From Vanilla planifolia (lineage: Eukaryota; Streptophyta; Magnoliopsida; Asparagales; Orchidaceae), in assembly GCA_023846275.1 (NCBI GenBank), contig CM043875.1, positions 23,192,593-23,256,592 of the forward strand: DNA of 64,000 nucleotides. The letters are read 5' to 3'. Positions 47,270 to 59,489 of the stretch are shown here, in pieces. The stretch's first letter is position 1. Each line of letters starts with the position of its first letter. The notes under the pieces were generated by a model that was not told the DNA's origin, did no database searches, and saw only the letters and a list, made by a program, of their open reading frames with translations. Position numbers and translations under genes: made by a program.

Positions 47270-48840
47270 TCATGGCTCAAACTGATGCTTCAATGAGTTT
47301 GGACAAAGTTATTTCTTCTTATAGGTCACCACTCTTTCTTGATAGATATTTTCTCTATTGAAAGTCTAAGATGAATTGTAAATTAAAATTGATTGATAGA
47401 AAAATGTGGAAACTAATGCAAACTCTTTTTGATTTTTTCACTAAGAGAAACATACAATGTATTTTAGTACTTAAATCTTTTTAATGAAATAGATGAAACT
47501 AGAAAATATAAAGTATAATTAAATAATGGATTTATAAATATTTTACATTTTACTTTTAATTCTATCAAATTTAATAGAATTATAAATTTAGAAATCGATT
47601 ATGAAATTCAACATAAATTAAAGGTATTACATGAAGATACCTCCTTAATTAAGGAAAATAAAATAAATATGATTAAACATGACTATGAGTTATTTATGAT
47701 GCTTTCCAATGAGTCTATCAAAAGCATGTTTAGAAGATCTACTCATATTACTAAAGAACATGCTAATTTGAGAAATCTAATTTCTATGGATGAGTAGGTG
47801 AAAAAGATACTTAAAATTTTACCTAAAGAGTATGATCTATTACCACCACCATCAGGATAACTAAGAATATTTCCATTATAATATTAGATGACTTGATAGA
47901 GATCTCATGACTAATGAGTTAAAAGTCAAGAGAAGAAAAGAATTAGAAGAAATAATTAAGAAGAACAAAACAAAGAGAAAGAAACAAATAGGTGCATTGA
48001 AGATAAAAGAAAGCACTTTAGAAGAGGTGTCTGCTAATGAAGTAGGTATTATTTTAATCTTTAAAGATTTATTAAAAATTCTTAATATTTTAGGTATACA
48101 TACTAATCAAAGGTCCAAAAGATAATTAAGAAAAAAAGAGGAGATTATTTGTCATAAATTTGATAAACTAGGACATATTAAACCAACAAGTTCTTTAATG
48201 CAAGAAAGAATTGAAAAAAAAAGAATAAGATGACAAAAAGTAAGAAGAAGAACAAGAAAAAAGCATTAAAAGTAACTTGCAGTGATTTAGAAGAGACTTA
48301 TACAAGTGAAGAGAAGGATAATAATGAAGAGCTCTTTTGCATGATGGTTAGAGAAGAAGAAAAAAAGAGTACATCTTCAAGTGAGGAAGGGGTAAATTAT
48401 TTTAATAACAAATTAGGTAAATAATTATTTTATGTTTAAAATAAATATAAAAAGTTGTGTAAAAAATATAATAAACTAAAAGAAAAACATAGTGAATATA
48501 GGTTATTATGAACAAATCAAAGAAAAGGTTGACACTTATTTAAAAAATATGAAAAGAGCCAGTGATGTCTTTGTACAAAAAGTTAATGTACATTCATTCT
48601 TAGTTAAAAAATTCAATAATTTTAAATCTTTGCACACTACTTGCTCAATTTCAAAAGTAAAACCAATTAGTAAAAAAATGTTAATTGCAAATGCTAGATA
48701 TCATGTTAATAGACATATTGACATTTTAGAAGGTTATAATAACAAACTTATGTGTCATTATTGTATATTATCTAGTCATACTTCATATACTTTTAGGATT
48801 AAATCCAACATTCATTTTAAATTTTCTATTTATGCATAAG
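47270..48840 (+). pseudogene. Copia-4 gag (broken)
   Basis: Starts with MAQTDASMSLDK at 47272, a plausible original start codon soon after the leader. The next part is broken by many stops. At 47700-47860 readings such as SNESIKSMF and KKILKILPKEYD match the copia Gag core (NEE...KILRSLPxxW), then a Lys/Glu-rich region (47907-48424) as in SIRE Gag, and a 115-codon frame (48492-48839) with CHYC...SHTSYTFRIKS, a knuckle that has lost its Gly and last Cys. It parallels 20690-22100 of Copia-3. Confidence 0.72.
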
Positions 48841-49069
48841 TAATGAAGGCAAATAAAAGTAGCTCAACTATACCTAAATATGTTGAACATAAAATGGTTT
48901 AAGTTTTTAAATTAATAATTAAAATAAAGTGGTATACATGTAAACCTTGATGAATCAATTTCAACTAAACAAAATAGTAGATACATAGATAATGAATAAA
49001 TAAGATTTAAAAATTTAAGTTTAGATGATTCAAATGAAATAAATAAGGAAAAAAAGTAGTTGAAGAAAA

Positions 49070-49300
49070 TCCTAAAACCTTAAAATTTATTAAGGATCAT
49101 TTTAAATAATAAGTTGTAGGTAAAATTATGGATGGTGTTAGAACTTGGTCTTATCATAGCTATTAAGTTTTTTTAAGAAAGTTTAAGCCAAACTTAATGC
49201 AATATATCTTAAATAATAGGTTTTTGGTAATAGCTATGAAAATTGTATTAAATCAATTTAAAAGGAAAAAAGAAAGATGACCCCTAAACTATTGGATAAA
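49070..49300 (+). pseudogene. Copia-4 pol fragment before RT
   Basis: A reading of FLVIAMKIVLNQFKRKKE near 49213-49270 corresponds to the family segment WxxAMxEELNQFxRNxxW, which lies between integrase and RT. Nothing of protease, integrase core, RT or RNase H was found between gag and this point or after it. Confidence 0.55.
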
Positions 49301-49590
49301 AATGTAATTATAATATAATAGACTGTCAAAAAAACTAGATAATCAATTAGTTGATAGTTTCATAATATCATAAGTTTGTGAATAATTTACAAAACTTAGA
49401 TTGAGTCCCTTTGAGTGATAAAGTAATGAAGAGAGAAAGAATAAAAATTAAAAAAAAAGTATAAATTAAAGGAAGCATTAATCTAGTCATGTCATACATG
49501 ATGAGGGAGCTTATCTTTAATTATTTTTCATATTTTTTTATAAATAGTTTATGTTTTTTTATCAATTTTATTAAATATTTTATTATCCTC

Positions 49591-49603
49591 AAAAGGGAGA
49601 GAT
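49591..49603 (+). promoter_or_regulatory. Copia-4 polypurine tract
   Basis: AAAAGGGAGAGAT directly before TGTTGTATTG, the 3' LTR start. Confidence 0.85.
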
Positions 49604-51587
49604 TGTTGTATTGTTCACCCATAGCCATGGTGCATTGTTCGATAATGATAAACTAAGTATTTCTAATAAATTTATTTAAGTGAATTTTTAAATTTTAGGC
49701 AGTCAAAACTCATATTCATGAAATAACTTAAATAAAAAGAGAAGCAAAGGTCAAATCTCATGAAGATTATCTTGGTTAGAATGATAGACTACTAAGAGAT
49801 TTATTTTGAGTTTAATTTTAAGTATTTCATATTTATTGTGATTAAAATAATAATTTTGATTAAAATAATTCTTACAAGCCACAAAATTAAATTTTATTTA
49901 AATTAAACATCTTAAAAAATTTTTAGGATTAAACATTGGTCATTTCACTTCGATCATCTTATCAATCATTTGATTTTCATCATATTGTTGAAAATCTTCA
50001 TTCAATGACTAATTGCAAAAAATACATCATAGTTATTATAATTTATTAGTAAACAATAATAATTAATTTAATAACAAATAAATTTTAAATTAAGAAGAAA
50101 AAAATTTAATTATATTTTAGCCATAACGAGCTTAGAACTAAAGCGTAGCTGTTAAGTTAAGATCATAATATTACATCTAAAACCTATTTTGGTTGTTATA
50201 ATTGGCATAAATGATAACTCCCAAACTCATTTATATATATTGTAAGTAGATTGGGGAGTAATTCCCAATTCCTTACCTAATCTATTAAGAACATGTGCTC
50301 GTGGCATGGGTAAGTACTTCCTAAGCAAACTAGTGGGCAAACAACCCCAATAGGCTGCATCTAAAGCTTAAGTGAAGTCTTAAAACAAAAAATTTTACTT
50401 CTTTTAAGCCATATGAGACCAAATTCATTCCTTCATTGGCATGATTGAATTTGAAATTATGGGAGTGATTTTTGTTGTCTGATTGTCCAATTTTGTGTTC
50501 GAATGGTCGTCATCTCATTTGCCATTTTTAAGCACTATTAAATTAGTCATCTGATCACATAGTTTCATGATTACATGGTACACATTTAATCTACACATAA
50601 AATTAAATCTAGTACTTCAATCATGATTGAGATCTAACAATCCAAATCAAATCCTAATTTCAAATTATTGCCAATTTAGTCCCATCTATCGGTTCATGTA
50701 GTTTTCATGATTGAACGGCGTTGATTGCTCCTAATCATGTGGATCATAAATAATAACTATTAGTCATTATTATGAATATTAGAATTTTTATTTAAATAAT
50801 AATTTTTTTATTAAAAAATATATGTTGGAGGAAGTAATAATGATTATTTTGGTGTGTATGATAACTTCTCATTACAAAATATTTATAAATAAAAGAATTC
50901 TTGAAGAAAATTGATCGATGAAATTTTTAAAAAATTTGAAAAAAAAATCTGAAGTCACGGTGTTCAAGTCATTAGCAGCCAGTGCTTATCATCACTTTCT
51001 TATCCAGTGTCCTTCGTACATTAAACTCCAAATTCTACTTTCTTCTCAAATTAGCTAAGTTTCCTATATTCTTTATTTCTAATAGATTTATTCAAAACAC
51101 TTGTCTCTCATTAAGAATTTCATCAAATAAGACTTTTATTTATATTAATTTTGATTTTGTGCCTTAGAATTATTTTTTTATTACCAAGTTTATTTCATTG
51201 TAAGGCTGTAGTAGTATATTTCTATTATTTTGTTATTATAAGGGTTTATCTTACCCATCTTTTGGTAAAATATTTGTATTAATTATTTTATTTTTGCTTG
51301 GTTTTTGTTAAGAGTGGACATAATCTTAATTTTAAGTTAAACTACCTTAAAATTATTATTATACATTTTAATCTTTATTGGTTTTTCTATTTCATAACTT
51401 CTGTAAAAAGTTATTATTAAAAGTAAATTAATGTGCTTTAAAATAAAATTAGAATTTATACAACATCACTTTTAAAGACTTGTTAGAGTTATTAAAAATT
51501 ACTCTAAAACATTTTGCTTAAATATTTTCTAAGAAAACAAAATTTATATTTCTAGTAATTTATCCTCTCTTACTAAAATACACTTCA
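49604..51587 (+). repeat. Copia-4 3' LTR
   Basis: TGTTGTATTG to TACACTTCA, 1984 bp, with TG...CA ends. Homologous to 45228-47217. The many differences between them imply an old insertion. Confidence 0.87.
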
Positions 51588-53076
51588 AGGCACACAATTC
51601 AAAATCAACTCTAAGGTAAGACCATAACAAAGGAAAAATTAAGATAGTAGGCTTTCTATTATGTGCATCTACTTGATAATCTGTTGATTGAAGCATAGCA
51701 ACTTCATTAGGGAATAATATTGAATTCAATAATATTGAAGATGAATGTGATCACCATTTGTATTATCATTGATTACTATTTCACAGCTTAATATAATACA
51801 ATATTGTTAGTTGTTGCATAATGAGTATTGCATGAGAATACGTTGTAATATTTTTTATAAGCAATTTGAGAAAAAAATAAAAGTAATTGAAAACTAATTG
51901 TTCATGATGTAAATTAGAAAAGAAAAGAAAATAAAAAAATAATAAGAACAAGTGTTAGTTGAAAGGGTAAGGTATGATCTTTAAAAGTGATATAAGTTGG
52001 TTCTCCAAGGTAATTTAACTTGTGCTTCAAAATAACATGTTCTAGAAGTGGTTCCATAATCCAAAATAACATGTTCTAGATTTAGTACTAAGGTGTCATC
52101 ATTAGGGCTATTCTTATTTTAGAATAACATATTCTAGGAAATTAAGCTAATTTGATTTTCAAAAATATATGAAAAGCATTGCTTTAAAACCAACTAAAAT
52201 AGAAAGTGTTATAAAAAGATAAAAGAAAAGAGTAAAAAAATTTATGATTTATTAAAATAAAAGATTGAGTATTTTAATAATGTAAATAACATTTTTATTC
52301 ATATGATTATCACTTGTTACATGTTAAAATGTTTGAAATAGACCCAATATGCAACATAATCCCAACGTATTTGTTTACCCTCATGCTTATTGTTTATGCC
52401 AACAAACTAGTGACCATTGGCTTAACTTGTTTTGTTACCTAATATCTCAAAAAATGATGAGATACAATATGAGACTATAAAGGAGCAATGAGAGGGTGAG
52501 TACTTGATTTCTATATTTTGTAGTTGGTTTGTTATGTTATCATGTTATAAACGTTACTGTAGCAAATAGTATTATTTTACTAGTGTTAGGCATATATTAG
52601 TTATTTATTTGTAATGTGTGAACTTGATTTCTAAAATGGTAATCTAATAGTTTAAATATTTTATTTTAAAGTGTTTTTAAATTAACATCAACATTATGAG
52701 CATGCTATTGACTTTGTATTACATATAGAAAGAGGTTTTTACATTTAATAAAAGAAAATATATCATAGCAACAGCCAAAAAGGTAGATGAGGGTTCCATA
52801 ATTATGATATTAGGGTAATTGAAGTCTTATGACAAAGAATCATAAGAAAACAAACAACTTATGATGTGAAATTTAGAAATAATGGAACTTAGGATGCAAT
52901 ATTAGGTTAGAAAGGTCTAGGAAGACACAGTAGACTTGTACAAATCCAAGGTATAAAACTTAGAAATAATTATGTAACCTAATTGGTGAGCATAACTAGA
53001 TATTTCTGAAGGGAATACATAAATGTTGCTACAGAAATTGTTATTTTATATTGGTTATGTTATATGGAATAAGCTT
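51588..53076. other. Unassigned; spaced 18-bp repeats
   Basis: No gene. An AAAATAACATGTTCTAGA motif occurs at about 52029-52050 and 52062-52081, and with changes (AGAATAACATATTCTAGG) at 52121-52138. CATG-TTCTAGAA parts make it near-palindromic. Confidence 0.5.
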
Positions 53077-53893
53077 TGTAAGACCCTAAAAAATTAGAAA
53101 AATGTTCAAACTATACCTACAAAAATATGCTTAACATGCAGTATGTTAAGTGCAGTGTGCAATACATTAGTTATGAGAACTTGGCCTTTCAGCTTAGACA
53201 AAGAATAGATTATGATATCCTATTAATGATGCATTATACAATAGGTATTATGTATAGTGTGTCAGCTTAATGGGTACAGTATGCCATACCTAAAATAAGA
53301 AGTAGGTAAACCCAAGATTAACACATGATATAACCTTATAATGAATAGTACTTGAATGGTAAGGAGCAATCCAAAGGAAACATATAGTATTTTAAAATTA
53401 ATGTACATTACATTGGCTTACGCACATAGCCTAGTATTCCATTAATTTGGATGGTTTATTAAACTATATTTGGGTTAAAGAAAGAATGTACAATATACTA
53501 GAAGAATGACAATACATTAAGTGGTGTTGAGGTGGATTAGATGGTTCTTTGCATAGAGGATAGCTACAAGGCCAATTGTTCAATACATTTAGAGGATCAT
53601 ACTACATATTAACTAATGGAAGGATGTTATACTAGATGAATTGCCTAAAGAGAGAATAAAAGTGGAATGTTAACTTTAAGTGAAACATAAAATACATTAT
53701 ATATATATAGTAATTATGGATATGCAAGTAGAGGAATACTTTATACAATATGTGAATTGGTGATAATTTACGATGAAGTTACGAATGACTTAATAAAGAA
53801 GAATGATTTAATAAATGCTTTAATTCTTGTATTATATTATGAAGCCATATTATTATTTAAAATCTAAAAAGTGGAATGCATAACAATTGTGCA
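53077..53893 (+). repeat. Gypsy-3 5' LTR
   Basis: Starts TGTAAGACCCTAAAAAATTAG-like at 53077, a typical plant gypsy LTR start, and ends TTGTGCA at 53893. No second copy is present to confirm the limits. Confidence 0.6.
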
Positions 53894-53896
53894 GAA

Positions 53897-53908
53897 TAGC
53901 ATCAAGGA
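53897..53908 (+). other. Possible Gypsy-3 primer-binding site
   Basis: TAGCATCAAGGA matches the tRNA-iMet site TGGTATCAGAGC at eight of twelve bases, three bases after the LTR. Confidence 0.4.
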
Positions 53909-53929
53909 GTCAAAATAAATATAAGGAAC

Positions 53930-54394
53930 AAGTGAACAATTCCAACAGTCAAAGCACTATCACAACTCATGGAAAAGAAGATTGTAATGAGAGAGAAAGA
54001 CCTTAGGGACACAATTAAAAAGGGAAGTAATACCAAATGAAAGTGCATGAAGTATAGATGCTAATCAAGCTAACAGATTGGTAAAATAATTCTTTAGGCT
54101 GCGATGTCCACATCTCAAGGATATGATGAATCCATTTCAAATGGAGGATTGGATTGATAAAATAGAAATGATATTTCAAAGTATGGCTTGTGATGGCCAT
54201 AATAAACTACTCTAACGATGTTGGTATCAATAATGATATAGGACATTGGTGGAGAGGACAAATGGGATCTTGTTTGGAGATCGATCAAATTTGAAGTTTT
54301 CCGAAAGAGTGTGTTAATAGGCATTACTATAATAGTATATCCTTGAATCTATCAAAGAGAATATGTAAGATAACTTATATAGACTATACGTAAG
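53930..54394 (+). pseudogene. Gypsy-3 gag, N-terminal part
   Basis: EDWIDKIEMIFQSM (about 54143-54184) is the plant gypsy Gag core ExWLxxIExIFxxM, followed by CDGHNKLL, a stop, and at the end YILESIKENM, stop, DNLYRL. The family then continues with a GN-x-x-V-x-E-Y motif, which is found at 56739 on the other side of SoloLTR-2. Several Trp/Gln positions have become stops. Confidence 0.75.
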
Positions 54395-56733
54395 TGTAGG
54401 ATCCAACTATTTGTTTTTAAACATAATGTGATAAATAGCTAAAACTTCTACTTATTTTTTTTCACTTTAAAATAATTCTTTTTTGAGTTAATATAAAACC
54501 ATGATATGTATACAATAAAATTCCACATTTATTTGTAAAGACCTTTTCTTAATGTAAAAAATACCTCATCTTCATAAAAATATTTTTATTATAATGGAAT
54601 ATAAAGAAATTCCTATAATTTAATTAAACAAGGCTTTTCCTCAAATTTGTAAGAGAAGAATTTAAGCACCAATCTTATAATAACCATTTCAAAATTTAAC
54701 AAATTTTTACATTGAAAATAAAGTACAAGGTAACAACCCATTCCAAAATAGATTAGTTAATATAATAGCCTAATCATATCTTATAACCCTAACATATGAT
54801 TTCTAAGGATAGAAAAATGTAAATCACTCGATCCTTTTTCTCTCAATTCTCCCTAAGGCTCCCATGTAGCATCATTATCTCCAATAATTATTAATGTTAA
54901 AAAAGTTGAGCCACTCATAAGCTCAATGAACAACTACATACTTATAATATAAATTATTACATAATTGGGTGAACTACAAGCTTCGTCAAATTTAAAACAT
55001 AAAAAAACCTAGAATAACATAGTATGCCACAACCATGCATGTCCTAAGTAAGAACATCACCCTTTCTCATTCTTTTAATTTATTATTCTTTCATAATTGA
55101 TCTCTTAGCCCTTTTTTCAATTTACATTACATCACCTGGTTATAATTGATAGGTAAATTTTCTTACAATTGGGGTTGTATACTTCTAGAGCTTTTCATAT
55201 TTAGATTATACCCTGGTTGTATCCTTCCAAAACCTTTCCTTTTGGGTTACACCTTCAATGAGTCTCTTTTTCTATCAAAATCTCAAGAGCTTTGTCCAAT
55301 TGCCAGGATGATGGTAAAGTTCCAAAAATAGTGATGTACTATACATCACATATAGTAAAGTTCCAAAAATAGTGATGTACTATACAAATCAAAACATGAA
55401 TGAATTAAGACAAAATATGATAGAAACAAGCATACATGTGAATTTGCAAATATAGCAAATCTTCAAGCATCTCTTAAGTATGCTTTTGTAATTTTATTAA
55501 GTTTACATGTTTAGGCTTTTAACCTACTTTATATCATACATCAAAGCATATGTACTAAAGTTCTATAGTCACCTACTTTAAAATTTGATGTTATGTTCAT
55601 ACTTAGAGCTAAATTGTTATAAGCACAAGTTTTTACAACCTTCACAAAGATAAATTTTTGCTTCCCATGCTTCGTTTCTCCCTCTAAAATCTCAATTGCA
55701 AAAGCCCCAAATTGGACGCTTTCACAATAACTTAGCCGCCTAATTATCTCCAAATTTTACCTCGATAGTGGAAAGTCTCTCTTAATACATCAATACTCAA
55801 CTAAAGCCCTCTTTCATGACCAAAAAATATTTTTATTGATTTCAATTTGAATTGTTCAAGTGTTAATTCCCAATTTGAATATGCTTGTGTCCCTCATTTT
55901 CCCAAATCAACAATATCATCAAATTACTCTACCTCAATACACCAAACTTTATTGGAATAAATATTAAACCCACTCAATGTTTCTTTGAATTTTTCATGCA
56001 ATTCCTCTCACTAAAGTCAACATTTCTAACATTTAAGGTTTGTCTAATAGGTTTTTTATAAATATTTGATAAATATTAATTTTTTATTAAAACCTTAAGC
56101 TAATTTTATTTCTTAAATATTTTTTGTATAAATGACCTTTAAAAATTTTTAATAAATTTTAAAATAAATTTCTCATCAAATTCTATCAACCATGAAATTT
56201 CATAATTTGTTGATATTATTTAGCATTTTAATAATTTTTCTCCTCTAAAAGTCATATAAGTAATAACTTTTCCCACAAATAAGGCTTTTTATTTATGTCA
56301 AATTTAAAAAGTATATTTTAATTAGATTCCACATAAAATGTATTATTTTTAAAATTTTATTCAATTTTTTAATAATATTTTGTGATAATTAAATAAATTT
56401 TTATTTCTAAAATTATTTATAATAATATTCTTTTTAAAACTTTGATCCATTATTTTATGATTGATTTAAATTTGAATTCTATGAAATTAATATCATATAA
56501 TTTCTAATAACTCGAAACTTCATATCTAACATTCTTTTTCCTCTTTACTACTTGTAACCCCTTTTCTTTAAGGATGTATACTTTTTTAAAGAATTCCAAT
56601 AATTAATAGAAAATTCTATAAAAATCAAGATTTAGAAAACTTTTAATCTCCAAAAATATATTTCTTTTTTATATAATTAAATCTATAAATAATTTTATTA
56701 TGTAAATATTACTCATACCCTTAGGATGTTACA
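54395..56733 (-). mobile_element. SoloLTR-2, reversed, inserted in Gypsy-3 gag
   Basis: On the minus strand it begins TGTAACATCCTAAGGG (56733) and ends TGGATCCTACA (54395), with proper TG...CA ends and 2339 bp. Flanks are GTAAG (54390-54394) and TTGAG (56734-56738), a possible target duplication with two changes. Taking out the LTR and one flank restores the gag frame. No coding content inside; the open frames of 61-70 codons have no motif. Confidence 0.7.
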
Positions 56734-57120
56734 TTGAGAAACTTGACCAAAAATGAATATGTGCATACTTTTTTAAGCCTTATAGGATATACTCTAGAAC
56801 TAACAGCAATAAAGAAATAGTGATGCTATGTTTTCAAAAGGACTAAGAAAGAACTAAACAAGTCTTAACCACTATAGAAGCCAGAAGAGTAATGAATAAG
56901 AGAAAGGAAAACCTCTCTTCATTAGAAGCAAACAAATATAATAAGGTGGGGACTTAATCTGTAAAAACTTAATTAGGGAAGATTCTTCAATGTCAAATAT
57001 GTGACATGTTTCATCAAGAAGAACGTTGGAAGAAAGGAAAAAAAATGCTTCACTTATGGATGACTTGGACACTATGATAAGAAGTGTCTATAAGGGCAAG
57101 GAATATTAGATGGACATAAT
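56734..57120 (+). pseudogene. Gypsy-3 gag, C-terminal part with zinc knuckle
   Basis: LRNLTKNEYVHTFLSL and GYTLELTA (56734-56805) match the Gag segment GNxTVxEYxxxFxxLxxxxPELV. Further on an Arg/Lys-rich linker (EARRVMNKRKEN) leads to a knuckle at 57046-57087: Cys-Phe-Thr-Tyr-Gly...GHYDKKC, in which the second cysteine is Tyr. The adjoining 57230-57380 contains an ILFHYEISWSFVST-like reading, probably the protease DSGAxxSFIS region with its Asp lost. Confidence 0.75.
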
Positions 57121-57780
57121 AGAAATGAAAGAGAAGCCATATAAGGATACCTTCATCAAATGCAAATAGGAACACGATGCAAAAAAGGATAAAAGCCAAG
57201 CTTATACTCATTAATCTCAAATAGCTCAACCCCACATACATGGCATAAATCAAGATGAAACTTTTTCATCTCTAAATATTATCACAAGTACTTTAAAATT
57301 TCTTACTAAACCTGTGATAATCTTATTTCATTATGAAATATCATGATCATTTGTTTCTACAACACTAATTAAGGACATGATGATTAACAAAAAAATAATT
57401 TGAAATTCCTCTACTTACATTAATAATTAAGAAAGTAATATCGATGGACCAATATATTCATGAGAACTTAGATATTAGTTGAACATTATTTAATTCCAAG
57501 TTAATATTATCAATATCAAAGAATTCAACATTATCTTAGGAAAAGACTAGTAAGTAACTCATCGAGTTACTATTGATTGATAGGAAAAAAATAATGAGTT
57601 TTTAAATGAAAAACAACACCAAGTTAGTTTATTTTGACAAAGAAAATATGGTACCATTCATATCAGTAATAAAGGCTAAGAAGCTAATATAAATAAAGGA
57701 TGTAAGTGTTAATTAGTTTTCATAGTGTAAAGGAGGACTTACAACTTCAAGATGTGTCAGTGACGTGCAAATACCTAAAG

Positions 57781-58140
57781 GTTTTTTAGAGGATTTACAA
57801 GGGTTACCATTAGATTAGGATCCCAAATTTGTCATAAACATAATTCTTAGAGCAAAACCAATATCCAAAGCACCTTATAGGATGACACTGATAATGTTAC
57901 AAAAGAAAAGTGTTAACCATAAAAACTTTTAGACAAAGGGTTTGTCAAACTGAGTTATTTACCATGAGTACTGATACTCTTCATCAACAAGTAAAGATGG
58001 AAGTCTATACATGTGCATAAACTATGAGAAGTTGAATAAGATAACAATATATAATAAGTAACTTTTACACTATATAAATGAATTATTAAATCAACTTCAA
58101 AGAATTGAGGTGTTCTATATTAATTAGTTAATCAACTTAA
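57781..58140 (+). pseudogene. Gypsy-3 RT N-terminal part, deleted after the fingers
   Basis: Plus-strand readings: VF..DLQGLP-like start (57781-57810), KPISKAPYRMT (57857-57890), FxTKGLS, KDGSLYMCINYEKLNKIT (57980-58045), LLNQLQRIEVFYIN (58085-58122). This is the gypsy RT up to the motif before the first catalytic Asp (normally FSKIDLRSGYHQ). The palm, YVDD and most of RNase H are missing: the sequence jumps within about 20 bases to YHQ and KANVVVHALR (58141-58185), the end of RNase H (normally YHPGKANVVADALSR). Confidence 0.82.
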
Positions 58141-58185
58141 AGATTGTATATCACCAAGGCCAATGTGGTGGTACATGCATTAAGA

Positions 58186-59170
58186 TGAAGGGAAAGTTAG
58201 AGTACTAAAATCTTGAAGCAGAAGAAGCACAACTATGCAATTAGATGAATAAGTTGTAACTTAACATGATATCAATAGTTACCAAGAAAAGTTTTAATCA
58301 AGTTGTAATATTAAAAGAGTGGCTACAATATTTAAAAAGATTTCAAGGAAAAGATGTGAAAGTTCAAAAGTTCAAAACTAAACTCTTAGAAGTATAATAG
58401 TTAGAGTTCTATTTCAGTTAAGAGAATAGTCTAGTATGCTAAATATAAGAATCAATTATGCACCTTTAACTAGGAATAAACATGATAATTATTGTTATGA
58501 GAAGCTCATGGAGTGAGTTATACAATACAGCCTATTATGATATAGTTGTACTAGGATATTAAATGATTTTGGTGGTCAAGAATGAAAAGAGGTGTACATG
58601 CTTTTATAATTAAGTGTTTAATCTATCAAAAAAAATCAAAGAAGAGCATAAAAATCAAATCAAACAATATAATTGCTTCATATACCAACATCAAAATGGA
58701 ATGAAATTTCCATAGATTTCATTGTTGGTCTTGTTACAACAAATCAAAGAAAGGATGTTATATGGATAATAATGGACAGATTAACAAAATGGTCCATTTC
58801 TTATCTATTAAAGAACATTATATAGTGAAGAAACTAGTACAAATCTATATGGATTAGATAATAAAATTTCTTAAAGTTCAAAGTCAATAGTATTTAATAG
58901 AATTCTAAATTCTCTTCTTAACTTTGGAGAGAAGTATAAGAGATATTTCGAATTGAATTGAAATAAATATAGTGTTCCATCCTTTGGCAAATAAACAAAT
59001 AAATTGAATGATGAAGACATTAGGAGACATGTTAAAGCTATGCACATTAGGCTTTGGTGGAAGTTGGGATACACACTATGAGCTTGATGATAAATTAGGA
59101 GATCGTGACTCCTTGTTAGAACATCAGGCATAGAGGATAAAAAGCGGCTATCTAAGTATATCAATTGATG
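58186..59170 (+). pseudogene. Gypsy-3 integrase (broken)
   Basis: After a linker, REAHGVSYTI (near 58500) and FWWSRMKRGVHAF..KCLIYQK (58570-58625) correspond to the HHCC zinc-binding region (EAHxSxYxxHPGxxKMYxDL, FWWPGMKxDVAxFVxxCLxCQ). EISIDFIVGL (near 58705-58735) carries the first catalytic Asp, followed by DRLTKWS. FHPLANKQIN...TLGDMLKLCTLGFGGSWDTH (58975-59070) matches FHPQTDGQSERTxQTLEDMLRACxxDFxxxW; the Glu of SERT is Asn or lost. The frame 58871-59173 on the opposite strand is a shadow. Confidence 0.85.
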
Positions 59171-59479
59171 CATTGATTGTGTTGCACCTAGAAACTTTAT
59201 AAAACAAATATTTGTATAAAGTTCAAGTGTGATGAGTTGATATCAAGACTTAGGTTAAAGTCTAGGGAATGCCTAAGCATACTAAGTTCAAGTCTATTAA
59301 GGTGAAGAGAGTATGTCATAAGATCACATGAGTTGGTTATAAAATTTATGTGCTTTAGCCCCACTACATTTTATAATATTAGTGTGGTATTTCCTTGATA
59401 GAGATTTTATGTAGTAGAGCTACAAAGAGAGGATTAGTGAGGTCATGTCCAGAGAGAGCTGAGATAATACAACCTACCA
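59171..59479. other. Unassigned junction between Gypsy-3 and Gypsy-4
   Basis: The Gypsy-3 integrase stops matching at about 59170, and Gypsy-4 gag starts near 59490. The Gypsy-4 leader or 5' LTR would be expected here but is not recognised. Confidence 0.4.
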
Positions 59480-59489
59480 AAGTTGTGAC

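Larger units (their letters stand above)
45228..51587 (+). mobile_element. Copia-4: Maximus/SIRE-like element lacking most of pol
   Basis: Both LTRs (45228-47217 and 49604-51587), primer site, gag (47270-48840) and polypurine tract are present, but the internal region is only about 2.4 kb. Gag resembles that of Copia-3. Of pol only a short piece before RT is seen (about 49190-49280). It is a deletion derivative that could have moved only with proteins from a relative. The flanks ATGTA and AGGCA do not match. Confidence 0.85.
53077..59170 (+). mobile_element. Gypsy-3: Ty3/gypsy element, interrupted by SoloLTR-2
   Basis: 5' LTR 53077-53893, primer site, gag (split), protease trace, N-terminal RT, RNase H tail and integrase follow in the gypsy order on the plus strand. 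A deletion joins RT to the end of RNase H near 58135. No 3' LTR was recognised after 59170, where Gypsy-4 begins soon after. All frames are broken. Confidence 0.78.

Noticed and set aside
58871..59173. A 100-codon minus-strand frame
   Set aside because: It is the antisense of the Gypsy-3 integrase, whose plus-strand motifs are clear.
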